Below, in pieces: positions 34,103 to 42,369 of a DNA stretch of 64,000 bases. Location: assembly GCA_900546665.1 (NCBI GenBank), contig URDY01000013.1:1-64000 (forward strand). The letters run 5' to 3'. A model generated the notes under the pieces. It was not told the origin of the DNA. It made no database searches and saw nothing but the letters and a program-made list of their open reading frames with translations. Source of the stretch: an uncultured Paraprevotella sp. (GTDB lineage: Bacteria; Bacteroidota; Bacteroidia; Bacteroidales; Bacteroidaceae). Positions within the stretch are counted from its first letter, which is position 1. Every line of letters begins with the position of its first letter. The translations under genes and the position numbers were made by a program.

Positions 34103-34972
34103 ATGGATACGAACGAAATTTTAAAACGGGTACGTCAGATCGAAATCAAGACACGGGGTCTCTCCAACAATATTTTTGCTGGAGAGTATCATTCTGCCTT
34201 CAAGGGCAGAGGTATGGCCTTCTCGGAAGTGCGTGAATACCAATATGGTGATGACATCCGTGATATTGACTGGAACGTGACGGCGCGGTATAACAAACCG
34301 TTCGTCAAAGTCTTCGAGGAAGAAAGAGAGCTGACGGTCATGATTCTGGTTGACGTATCCGGAAGTCTGAACTTCGGAACAACCGTTCAGACCAAACGTA
34401 ATATGGTGACGGAAATTGCGGCTACTTTGGCTTTTTCCGCCATTCAGAACAATGACAAGATCGGGGTCATATTCTTTTCAGACCAGATAGAAAAGTTTAT
34501 TCCGCCTCAGAAAGGCCGGAAACACATACTTCGCATCATACGTGAACTGCTGGATTTCAATCCTCAGAGTACGCGTACGGGAGTAGGACAGGCTGTGGAA
34601 TATCTTACTCGCGTGATCAAACGCCGCTGTACCGCTTTCCTGTTGAGCGACTTTATCGATGCCAAGGATTATCAGACCGCACTGACGGTTGCCAATCGCA
34701 AACATGATGTGGTAGCCATTCAGGTATATGACCGCCGTATGGCGGAGTTACCGGATGTGGGGCTTCTGAAAGTCAGGGATGCAGAAACTGGTCATGAGCA
34801 GTATATCGACTCTTCAAGCAAAAAGGTGCGCATGGCTCACCGTGACTGGTGGATAAAGCATCAGCGTCATTTGGAGTCGGTGTTTACGCGGAGTAATGTG
34901 GATGCCGTTTCCATACGGACTGATCAGGATTATGTAGCCTCATTGATGACCCTTTTCGCCAAACGTAGTTAG
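34103..34972 (+). CDS. DUF58 protein (Bat operon)
   Basis: This is a 289-residue DUF58 protein. The signature YGDDIRDIDWNVTARYNKPF is followed by a VWA-like fold with the metal-binding DVSGS (about 88-92). No membrane helix is present, unlike many DUF58 proteins. It is the constant partner of MoxR ATPases. It sits 10 bp behind moxR and 21 bp before the next gene. Confidence 0.93.
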   Translation: MDTNEILKRVRQIEIKTRGLSNNIFAGEYHSAFKGRGMAFSEVREYQYGDDIRDIDWNVTARYNKPFVKVFEEERELTVMILVDVSGSLNFGTTVQTKRNMVTEIAATLAFSAIQNNDKIGVIFFSDQIEKFIPPQKGRKHILRIIRELLDFNPQSTRTGVGQAVEYLTRVIKRRCTAFLLSDFIDAKDYQTALTVANRKHDVVAIQVYDRRMAELPDVGLLKVRDAETGHEQYIDSSSKKVRMAHRDWWIKHQRHLESVFTRSNVDAVSIRTDQDYVASLMTLFAKRS

Positions 34973-34993
34973 AATCAGTAAGAAAAAAAGCAG

Positions 34994-36088
34994 ATGAATA
35001 AAAACAGTCTCGTTTTGTTGTTCTTGTTATCTTGCGTGACCGGCTTGTTTTGTTCCGCTTCATCAGTGGCTCAAGTGACGGTGGATGTCAAGATTGACTC
35101 TTTGGAGTTGTTTATAGGACAGCAGGCGCATATTACATTGGATGTGAGCTGCGACAGCAAGTCGAAGCTGCAGATGCCGGCACTCAGGTCGGGCGACATG
35201 CTGGTGCCCGGTGTGGAAATAGTTGATGTGGCCAGACCTGATACGCAAATGTTGAATGAAGGAGCGCGCCGGATGATCTCCCAGCAGTATACCATTACTT
35301 CCTTTGATTCATCATTTTATTACTTGCCTCCGTTTGAAGTAAAGGTAGACGGACAGGTACATGCTTCGAAAAATCTGGCTTTGCGTGTGCTTACGGTGCC
35401 TGTTGATACGGTTCATGTGGACCGCTTCTATGGGCCGAAGGAAATTATGGATGTGCCCTTCTCATGGGAAGACTGGCGGGGGATCTTCTGGTATTCAGTG
35501 CTGTTGCTGATATGGGTATTGGCTTTGAGCTATTTCTATATCCGTTATCGTGATAACAAGCCGATCATCAAGATCATCAAGCTTGCTCCCAAAATTCCAC
35601 CCCATACCAAGGCTATGCAGGAAATAGACCAGATCAAGGCTGAAAAGGCATGGACAAGGGAAGACTCCAAGGAGTATTATACCCGATTGACGGATACGCT
35701 CCGAATCTATATCCGTAACCGTTACGGCTTTAATGCCATGGAGATGACTTCGTCTGAGATTATTGACCGACTTCTGGAAACAGGTAATGAGGAGGCACTT
35801 GATGAGTTACGTTCACTTTTTGTGACTGCCGATTTGGTGAAGTTTGCCAAGTATAATGCGGAAATAAATGAAAATGACCGTAACCTCGTTCATGCAATAG
35901 AATATATTAATCAGACCAAGATAGAAGTAGATCCTAATCAGAAGAAAGAGCCGGAGGAAGTGACGGTGGAGCAGAAACGCAGCCGGCGTACGGTGTTGCT
36001 CATGCGTCTGTCCTTAGGTTTGATGACTTTGGTGGCTGTCGGGCTGGTTGGCTGGATTGTTTGGATGATTTATATGTTGGTAGCCTAA
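34994..36088 (+). CDS. Bat operon membrane protein, DUF4381-like
   Basis: This is a 364-residue protein. It has a signal peptide (SLVLLFLLSCVTGLFCSASS), a periplasmic beta-domain like the start of BatD (about 25-155), a membrane helix (about 163-182, IFWYSVLLLIWVLALSYFYI), a cytoplasmic helical part with TKAMQEIDQIKAEKAWTRED, and a last helix at the C-terminus (LSLGLMTLVAVGLVGWIVWM). The arrangement fits DUF4381-type proteins found between DUF58 and VWA genes. It likely helps assemble the MoxR-Bat complex. Confidence 0.82.
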   Translation: MNKNSLVLLFLLSCVTGLFCSASSVAQVTVDVKIDSLELFIGQQAHITLDVSCDSKSKLQMPALRSGDMLVPGVEIVDVARPDTQMLNEGARRMISQQYTITSFDSSFYYLPPFEVKVDGQVHASKNLALRVLTVPVDTVHVDRFYGPKEIMDVPFSWEDWRGIFWYSVLLLIWVLALSYFYIRYRDNKPIIKIIKLAPKIPPHTKAMQEIDQIKAEKAWTREDSKEYYTRLTDTLRIYIRNRYGFNAMEMTSSEIIDRLLETGNEEALDELRSLFVTADLVKFAKYNAEINENDRNLVHAIEYINQTKIEVDPNQKKEPEEVTVEQKRSRRTVLLMRLSLGLMTLVAVGLVGWIVWMIYMLVA

Positions 36089-36103
36089 TAAAAGTTGATT
36101 ATC

Positions 36104-37102
36104 ATGGAATTTGTTAATATAGGATATTTGTTTCTGTTGTTGCTGCTCATACCATATATTATATGGTACGTGCTCAAGAACAAAAGAAAGGAAGCTACTC
36201 TGGAGGTTTCCGATACGTCTGCATACCGTTATGCACCGCGTACATACAAGTATTATTTGATCCATGCACCTTTTTTGTTGCGTTTGCTCACTTTTGTGAT
36301 GATTATATTGGTGTTGGCCCGGCCTCAGACTTCAAACAGTTGGAAGAATGCTCAGGTAGAAGGTATAGACATCATGCTGGCGGTGGATGTTTCAACCAGT
36401 ATGTTGGCTGAAGACCTTAAACCCAATCGTCTGGAGGCAGCCAAGAAAGTGGCATCCGCATTTATCGCAGGACGTCCGAATGACAATATCGGATTGACGA
36501 TTTTTGCAGGTGAAGCTTTTACCCAATGTCCGATGACGACCGACCATGCCGTATTGCTCAATCTGTTCCAAGGCATAAAGACAGATATAGCCCAGCGTGG
36601 GATGATACAGGATGGAACGGCTGTAGGTATGGGTATTGCCAATGCCGTATCCCGCCTGAAAGACAGTAAGGCAAAGAGCAAGGTGATTATCCTGTTGACT
36701 GACGGAACCAACAATATGGGAGACATCTCGCCGATGACAGCAGCTGAGATTGCCAAAAGTTTTGGAATACGTGTCTATACGATCGGTGTAGGAACCAATG
36801 GAATGGCCCCTTATCCCATGCCGGTGGCTGGAGGAGTGCAATATCTTAACGTACCGGTGGAAATTGATACCAAGACATTGGCCAGTATAGCCGGAAAAAC
36901 GGATGGTGAGTTTTATCGTGCCACAAACAACAAAAAGCTGGAAGAAGTTTATCAGTCCATTGATAAGCTGGAAAAGAGCAAGATGAATGTCAAGCAGTAC
37001 AGTAAGCGCTACGAGGCTTATTCTCCTTTTGCCTGGGTTGCTGTCATTTGCCTGCTTCTGGAAATTCTGTTGCGTATGACTGTATTGAAGAAAATACCTT
37101 AA
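36104..37102 (+). CDS. batA: BatA, membrane VWA-domain protein
   Basis: This is a 332-residue inner-membrane protein with two N-terminal helices (about 4-22 and 56-75), a VWA domain with intact MIDAS (DVSTSM at about 91-96, TDGTN further on) and a C-terminal helix (about 305-328). The ATG at 36104 is preferred over a TTG three codons upstream. It is named after the Bacteroides fragilis aerotolerance (bat) genes. It sits 15 bp behind the DUF4381-like gene and 12 bp before batB. Oxidative-stress or envelope roles are known for homologues but not proven here. Confidence 0.93.
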   Translation: MEFVNIGYLFLLLLLIPYIIWYVLKNKRKEATLEVSDTSAYRYAPRTYKYYLIHAPFLLRLLTFVMIILVLARPQTSNSWKNAQVEGIDIMLAVDVSTSMLAEDLKPNRLEAAKKVASAFIAGRPNDNIGLTIFAGEAFTQCPMTTDHAVLLNLFQGIKTDIAQRGMIQDGTAVGMGIANAVSRLKDSKAKSKVIILLTDGTNNMGDISPMTAAEIAKSFGIRVYTIGVGTNGMAPYPMPVAGGVQYLNVPVEIDTKTLASIAGKTDGEFYRATNNKKLEEVYQSIDKLEKSKMNVKQYSKRYEAYSPFAWVAVICLLLEILLRMTVLKKIP

Positions 37103-37114
37103 AATTAAAGACTT

Positions 37115-38137
37115 ATGTTTCGTTTTGGTGAACCGTTATATTTATATTTGCTTTTGTTGATTCCCTTGTTGGTTGCCGGACATTATCTGACCAACTATCT
37201 GAGGATAAAGCGCCTGAAACGTTATGGGGATATGGAATTGCTGAAGGCTCTCATGCCGGATGTGTCAAAATACAGGCCGGAAGTGAAGTTCTGGCTGATG
37301 GCTGGAGCGTTGGCTCTGCTTATTGTTACTCTGGCACGTCCGCAGTTCGGTACAAAGGTGGATACCCGCAAGCGGCAGGGAATAGAAGCTATAATCGCGA
37401 TGGATATCTCCAATTCGATGTTGGCACAGGATGTGACACCCAGTCGTCTGGATAAGGCCAAAATGCTGGTCAGCAGCATTGTTGATCAGATGACAGATGA
37501 CAAGATCGGTCTGATCGTTTATGCCGGTGAAGCTTATACGCAGTTGCCGATTACCAGTGATTACGTGTCTGCCAAAATGTTTTTGGAAACCATTTCGCCG
37601 TCCCTGATAACGACGCAGGGAACAGATATCAAGCAAGCCATAGATCTGGCTATGAAGAGCTTTACACCTAATCAGGATGTCAGCAAGGCTATTTTTGTCA
37701 TAACAGACGGTGAGGATAATGAAGGCGGTGCCGTAGAAATGGCGCGTGAGGCAGCCAAGCATGGTATCAAGGTTTATGTGTTGGGAATCGGTTTGCCTGA
37801 AGGAGCGCCGATCCCGATGCCCGGAGCATCAGGCTATATGCTTGATCAGTCTGGAAATACGGTTATTTCCAAATTGAACGAACAGATGTGTCGCGAGATT
37901 GCAGAGGCAGGTCAGGGAGCTTATATATATGTAGACAACAGTTCTTCCGCCCAGACGGCTTTGTCCGGATATGTGGACAAACTGGCTAAAAAGGAAATGG
38001 AGAGTGTGATCTATTCTGAATACGACGAGCAGTTTCAGGCTGTTGCTCTGTTGGCACTCGTGCTGTTAGTTATGGAAATACTGATTATGTCGCGTAAGAA
38101 TCCTTTGTTCAAGGGTATTAAATTGTTCCGTAAATAA
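37115..38137 (+). CDS. batB: BatB, membrane VWA-domain protein
   Basis: This is a 340-residue paralogue of BatA with the same layout: helices at about 7-25 and 57-75, VWA domain with MIDAS DISNSM (about 94-99) and TDGEDNEGG, and a C-terminal helix (FQAVALLALVLLVMEILIM). The MIDAS is complete, so metal-dependent binding is likely. It lies between batA (12 bp) and batC (10 bp). Confidence 0.93.
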   Translation: MFRFGEPLYLYLLLLIPLLVAGHYLTNYLRIKRLKRYGDMELLKALMPDVSKYRPEVKFWLMAGALALLIVTLARPQFGTKVDTRKRQGIEAIIAMDISNSMLAQDVTPSRLDKAKMLVSSIVDQMTDDKIGLIVYAGEAYTQLPITSDYVSAKMFLETISPSLITTQGTDIKQAIDLAMKSFTPNQDVSKAIFVITDGEDNEGGAVEMAREAAKHGIKVYVLGIGLPEGAPIPMPGASGYMLDQSGNTVISKLNEQMCREIAEAGQGAYIYVDNSSSAQTALSGYVDKLAKKEMESVIYSEYDEQFQAVALLALVLLVMEILIMSRKNPLFKGIKLFRK

Positions 38138-38147
38138 ATCTTTGTAT

Positions 38148-38882
38148 ATGTTTTATAAGAAATACCGATATCTGCTGTTATGTGTCTTATGTATGTGTGC
38201 GGTTTCTGTCTGTGCACAGCAGAAGACATACCGCGATTATCTGAGAAGTGGTAATCGTCTGTATCGTGACAGTAATTACACCGCAGCTGATGTGGATTAC
38301 CGTAAAGCCCTCGAAGCGAACAACCGTTCGGCTCAGGCACATTTTAATTTGGGAAACGCGCTTCTGCGTCAGCAAAAGCCCAAGGAGGCGATGGAATCCT
38401 ATGAAAAGGCAGCCAAGTTGGAAACCAACAAGACCCGCTTGTCTAAGATTTATCATAATATGGGTGTCATTCTACAAAGCCAGAAACAGTTCGGTCCGGC
38501 TATAGAATGTTATAAGAATGCACTTCGCAGAAATCCGGCCGATGATGAAAGCCGTTATAATCTGGCCTTATGTCAGTATCAGCTGAAAAACAATCCTCAG
38601 CAGGATCAGAACAAGAATAACGATAAGGACAAGAAGGATGGCGGCAGTCAGAACAAGAACGAGGACAAGCAGAGTGACAAGAAAGACCAAAGCCAGAATA
38701 AAGACAAACAGGAAGAAAAGCAGAAGCAACAGCAACAACAGCAGCAAAACAACGACAAAATGTCGAAGGAAAACGCCGAACAGCTTTTAAGGGCAGCCAT
38801 GCAGAATGAAAAGAATACGCAGGAACGTATCAAGAAAGCAATGGCTCAGCCACAGCGGAAGCGGTTGGAAAAACAGTGGTAA
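38148..38882 (+). CDS. batC: BatC, TPR-repeat periplasmic protein
   Basis: This is a 244-residue exported protein with signal peptide (KYRYLLLCVLCMCAVSVCAQ). Two to three TPR repeats (about 50-155) include AQAHFNLGNALLRQQKPKEA and IYHNMGVILQSQKQFGPAIE. The low-complexity tail is rich in K, Q, N and D, with a run of Q residues (about 200). The ATG at 38148 is chosen; TTG at 38142 is possible. It probably docks other Bat proteins in the periplasm. Confidence 0.9.
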   Translation: MFYKKYRYLLLCVLCMCAVSVCAQQKTYRDYLRSGNRLYRDSNYTAADVDYRKALEANNRSAQAHFNLGNALLRQQKPKEAMESYEKAAKLETNKTRLSKIYHNMGVILQSQKQFGPAIECYKNALRRNPADDESRYNLALCQYQLKNNPQQDQNKNNDKDKKDGGSQNKNEDKQSDKKDQSQNKDKQEEKQKQQQQQQQNNDKMSKENAEQLLRAAMQNEKNTQERIKKAMAQPQRKRLEKQW

Positions 38883-38903
38883 TTATCAAATCAACTGAAC
38901 AAG

Positions 38904-40739
38904 ATGATAACGAAGAAATATCTTTTATTAATCGGATGGTTAATGTTTAGCCTGGCTGCGTGGGCAGATGTCCAGGTCACTGCTTCAGCACCGGATGTAG
39001 TTGTAGTGGGGGATCAGTTCAGGCTTTCCTATAAAGTCAATACGCAGGATATTGATGACTTTTCAGCTCCTGCAGTTTCGGGATTTGATATCCTGATGGG
39101 GCCGAGCCGTTCCATGCAAAGCAGCTTTCAGATGATCAACGGACGGACTACACAGAGCAGTTCCGTAACCTTTACTTACATACTGAATGCCACAAAGGCC
39201 GGAACCTACACCATTGGTCCGGCTTCAGTGACAGTGAACGGTAAAAAGCATCAATCCAATTCCTTGCGTATACAGGTGTTGCCGCCAGATAAGACAAGGA
39301 GTAACTCTTCTTCAAACAGCGGCAGCAATTCGGGTGGTGGACGGATGCATACGCAGGATGCAGGTTCCCAGATTACGGGAAAGGATCTCTTTATAGCCGT
39401 TACAGCCAGCAAGAAGCGGGTTTACGAGCAGGAAGCCATTCTGTTGACGTACAAGGTATATTCGTTGGTTAGTCTTTCCCAGTTGATGGGTGATATGCCC
39501 GATCTTGATGGTTTCCATACACAGGAAATTCCTCTTCCACAGCAGAAAAGTCTGAAAATGGAGCATTATAACGGACGTAACTATGGAACGGTTCTTTGGA
39601 GACAATATGTGCTGTTCCCGCAGCGAAGCGGAAAACTGACCATTCCTTCCATCAAATTCCAGGCTGTAGTGGTTCAGCAGAACCGGAATATCGATCCCTT
39701 TGATGCGTTCTTTGGTGGAGGCAGTGCCATGACGGAAGTTCAAAAGACCATTGTAGCTCCGGCATTGACCATTCAGGTAGATCCTTTGCCAGAGCCTCGG
39801 CCGGCCAATTTTTCGGGAGCGGTAGGACAGTTCACACTCAAAAGTTCACTCACTCCAAAGGAGATCAAGACAAACGATGCCCTGACCTTACGGTTGACCG
39901 TATCCGGTACGGGCAATATGAAACTGATGAAAGCACCGGTTGTCAATTTCCCCAAGGATTTTGAAAGTTATGACGCCAAGACAACTGACAATACGAAGAT
40001 AGGCCGTGAAGGAGCAACTGGTGAGATGATATTCGATTATCTGGCTGTTCCTCGTCATTCGGGCAAATATACAGTCCCGTCTGTTGAGTTTTGCTACTTT
40101 GATCCGGCAGCCAAGCAGTATAAGACCCTGAAGTCAGACAGTTATGATCTGGAAGTGGCTAAAGGCAAGGGAGGCGAAGGTAATGCCAGCTACAACAAGC
40201 GTGAAGATGTAGAACTGTTGGCTTCCGATATCCGTTATATCCATCAGGGAGACGTTTCTTTGCGTCAGCCTGGCGATACCTTGTTCGGTACCTTGAAGTA
40301 TGCACTTTGTTATCTGATCCCGTTACTGGTATTTGTAGTACTGATCGTTATTTTCCGTAAAAAGGCTACAGACAGCAGTAATGTAGTTATGATGAAACAT
40401 AAGAAAGCCAACAAGGTGGCAGCCCGCCGCATGAAGCAGGCTCAGGCTCTGCTACGTGCCAACAAACCTTCAGAATTCTATGAGGAAGTATTGAAGGCCA
40501 TGTGGGGTTATGTGGGTGACAAGCTGAATATTCCAGTAGCGGAACTCAATAAGGAGAACGTGAATGAAAAATTGCTTCAGCACGGCGTTTCACAGGAAAC
40601 GGCGGATGCATTCCTTTCTGTGTTGAATGATTGTGAGTTTGCGCGTTATGCTCCAGGTGATCCGGCGCAGACCATGGATAAGATTTACATGGCTTCAGTG
40701 AAGGTCATGAGTGAAATGGAGAATATGATCAAACGATAA
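38904..40739 (+). CDS. batD: BatD, large periplasmic membrane protein
   Basis: This is a 611-residue protein of the BatD oxygen-tolerance family. It has a signal peptide (KYLLLIGWLMFSLAAWADVQ), repeated beta-sandwich domains (about 25-445) with a Ser/Gly-rich linker near 130-150, one membrane helix (about 467-488, ALCYLIPLLVFVVLIVIF) and a cytoplasmic helical C-terminus with EFYEEVLKAMWGYVGDKLN. It lies 21 bp behind batC and 7 bp before batE. Confidence 0.92.
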   Translation: MITKKYLLLIGWLMFSLAAWADVQVTASAPDVVVVGDQFRLSYKVNTQDIDDFSAPAVSGFDILMGPSRSMQSSFQMINGRTTQSSSVTFTYILNATKAGTYTIGPASVTVNGKKHQSNSLRIQVLPPDKTRSNSSSNSGSNSGGGRMHTQDAGSQITGKDLFIAVTASKKRVYEQEAILLTYKVYSLVSLSQLMGDMPDLDGFHTQEIPLPQQKSLKMEHYNGRNYGTVLWRQYVLFPQRSGKLTIPSIKFQAVVVQQNRNIDPFDAFFGGGSAMTEVQKTIVAPALTIQVDPLPEPRPANFSGAVGQFTLKSSLTPKEIKTNDALTLRLTVSGTGNMKLMKAPVVNFPKDFESYDAKTTDNTKIGREGATGEMIFDYLAVPRHSGKYTVPSVEFCYFDPAAKQYKTLKSDSYDLEVAKGKGGEGNASYNKREDVELLASDIRYIHQGDVSLRQPGDTLFGTLKYALCYLIPLLVFVVLIVIFRKKATDSSNVVMMKHKKANKVAARRMKQAQALLRANKPSEFYEEVLKAMWGYVGDKLNIPVAELNKENVNEKLLQHGVSQETADAFLSVLNDCEFARYAPGDPAQTMDKIYMASVKVMSEMENMIKR

Positions 40740-40746
40740 ACCGCAA

Positions 40747-41502
40747 ATGAATATGACAATGAAAAAATATATCATATTGATGGTCTTGTGCTTGTTATGG
40801 TTTCCTGTTCATGCACAAACGAAGGCTGAGGCCGATTCTGCTTATGCGTCTGAACAGTATGACAAGGCAATAGACATTTATACGAAACTGTTGAAAAACG
40901 GTGAGCATGCTGCCATCTATTACAATTTGGGTAACTGTTATTACCGTACAGGTCAGATGGCAGATGCCATTCTGAATTATGAGCGTGCCCTGTTGCTGCA
41001 GCCGGGTAACGGCGATATCCGTTTTAATCTGGATCTGGCACGTTCGAAGACTGTCGACAAAATCGTACCGGAAAGTGAAATGTTTTTTGTGACATGGATG
41101 AAGTCTCTGGTCAATCTGTCCAGTGCAGACGGATGGGCACGTACGGGAATTGTGGCATTTATCCTGACGGGACTCCTGGTCATGCTTTATTTGTTTGCTC
41201 AAAAGATAGCCTATAAGAAACTCGGTTTCTTTGGTGCATTGGCCATGCTGGTTGTTCTCGTGCTGGTTAATGTGTTTGCGGCATATCAGTCGCGGCGAAT
41301 CAAGGATCGTACCGGAGCCGTTATTATGGCCACTTCGGTAGAGGTGAAGAGTACACCCAATGAGTCCGGAACAGTCCTTTTCGTATTGCATGAGGGAACG
41401 CATGTAGAGATAGTAGACCAGTCAATGAAGGACTGGAAGGAAATCAGACTTTCTGACGGTAAGGTCGGATGGTTGCCGTCTAATTCAATGGAAGTGATTT
41501 GA
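40747..41502 (+). CDS. batE: BatE, TPR and SH3 membrane protein
   Basis: This is a 251-residue protein with signal peptide (KKYIILMVLCLLWFPVHAQ), TPR repeats (about 28-98, AIYYNLGNCYYRTGQMADAI), two membrane helices (about 131-152 and 161-178) and a bacterial SH3 domain at the C-terminus (GAVIMATSVEVKSTPNESGT). It ends the bat block. The SH3 domain points to contact with the cell wall. M1 or M5 could be the start. Confidence 0.9.
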   Translation: MNMTMKKYIILMVLCLLWFPVHAQTKAEADSAYASEQYDKAIDIYTKLLKNGEHAAIYYNLGNCYYRTGQMADAILNYERALLLQPGNGDIRFNLDLARSKTVDKIVPESEMFFVTWMKSLVNLSSADGWARTGIVAFILTGLLVMLYLFAQKIAYKKLGFFGALAMLVVLVLVNVFAAYQSRRIKDRTGAVIMATSVEVKSTPNESGTVLFVLHEGTHVEIVDQSMKDWKEIRLSDGKVGWLPSNSMEVI

Positions 41503-41503
41503 T

Positions 41504-42193
41504 ATGAGCCTCGACGAACTGATACAATTTGACCAGCAGCTCTTGTTGAGTCTTAACGGAAGCGACTCTCTCTTCTGGGATCAGCTGATGACCGGAATTA
41601 CCAGTACGGTGGCCTGGATTCCTGTGGCTGTAGTGCTTTTCTATGTTTTTATAAAAAACAATTCCATGCGTGAGGTGGGATTGATAATCCTGATGCTGGC
41701 GTTGGTCATTTTGTTGGCCGATCAGTTTTCATCGTCCTTTTGTAAACCGTATTTTGCCCGTTTCCGGCCAGCGCAGGATCCACAGATAATGTATATGGTG
41801 GATGTGGTCAACGGTTATCGTGGGGGCCGTTACGGCTTTATATCCAGTCATGCTGCCAATACCTTTGCAGTCTGCATGTTTCTTTCCCTGCTTGTTCGTC
41901 ATCTTTATATGACCTGTTCTTTGGTCCTGTGGGCCGTGTTATGTTCTTATTCCCGTATTTATCTGGGTGTACATTATCCGGGAGATATTCTGTTCGGAGC
42001 CTTATGGGGCATATTGGTCGGAGTGGGATTCTATTATCTGTATGCATTTCTGCAGCGCAGGTTCTTTCAGCGAAAGGAAGTCGTTTCAACACAATACACC
42101 TCTTCGGGTTATGCCGTAGCCGATCTGGATGTTTTCCAGACAGTATTGTATTTCACTTATCTGGTGCTCGCCATACGGGCCGTTGTCATTTAG
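41504..42193 (+). CDS. PAP2-family membrane phosphatase
   Basis: This is a 229-residue inner-membrane phosphatase with about six helices. The three acid-phosphatase motifs are KPYFARFRPA (motif 1, degenerate), SSHAANTFAV (motif 2) and SRIYLGVHYPGDIL (motif 3 with catalytic His). Relatives dephosphorylate undecaprenyl diphosphate or lipid A; the substrate is not evident. It starts 1 bp after the batE stop and may be co-transcribed with the bat operon. Confidence 0.9.
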   Translation: MSLDELIQFDQQLLLSLNGSDSLFWDQLMTGITSTVAWIPVAVVLFYVFIKNNSMREVGLIILMLALVILLADQFSSSFCKPYFARFRPAQDPQIMYMVDVVNGYRGGRYGFISSHAANTFAVCMFLSLLVRHLYMTCSLVLWAVLCSYSRIYLGVHYPGDILFGALWGILVGVGFYYLYAFLQRRFFQRKEVVSTQYTSSGYAVADLDVFQTVLYFTYLVLAIRAVVI

Positions 42194-42320
42194 ATAATGC
42201 CGATGGACTGACCTCATGCGGTGAAAAGATGCAGAACAGTGTCAGACTTAGTGCACGTTGCAAATAAGTGTAAAACTGTATAATAAAGACAATTTTTTTT
42301 TCTATTACCGAAAAAAATAG

Positions 42321-42328
42321 TATTTTTG
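42321..42328 (+). promoter_or_regulatory. Promoter -7 box of ileS
   Basis: TATTTTTG matches TAnnTTTG and ends 41 bp before the ileS ATG. The -33 position holds only a T-run. I saw no T-box, as expected outside Gram-positives. Confidence 0.5.
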
Positions 42329-42369
42329 CGACAATTTTATTAGCTAGGTAAAGAGTAACATATTGATTT

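Noticed and set aside
38700..38760. CAA/CAG run in batC as a possible unstable repeat or frameshift site
   Set aside because: The codons are mixed CAA and CAG, the frame is intact, and Q-rich tails are usual in BatC proteins.
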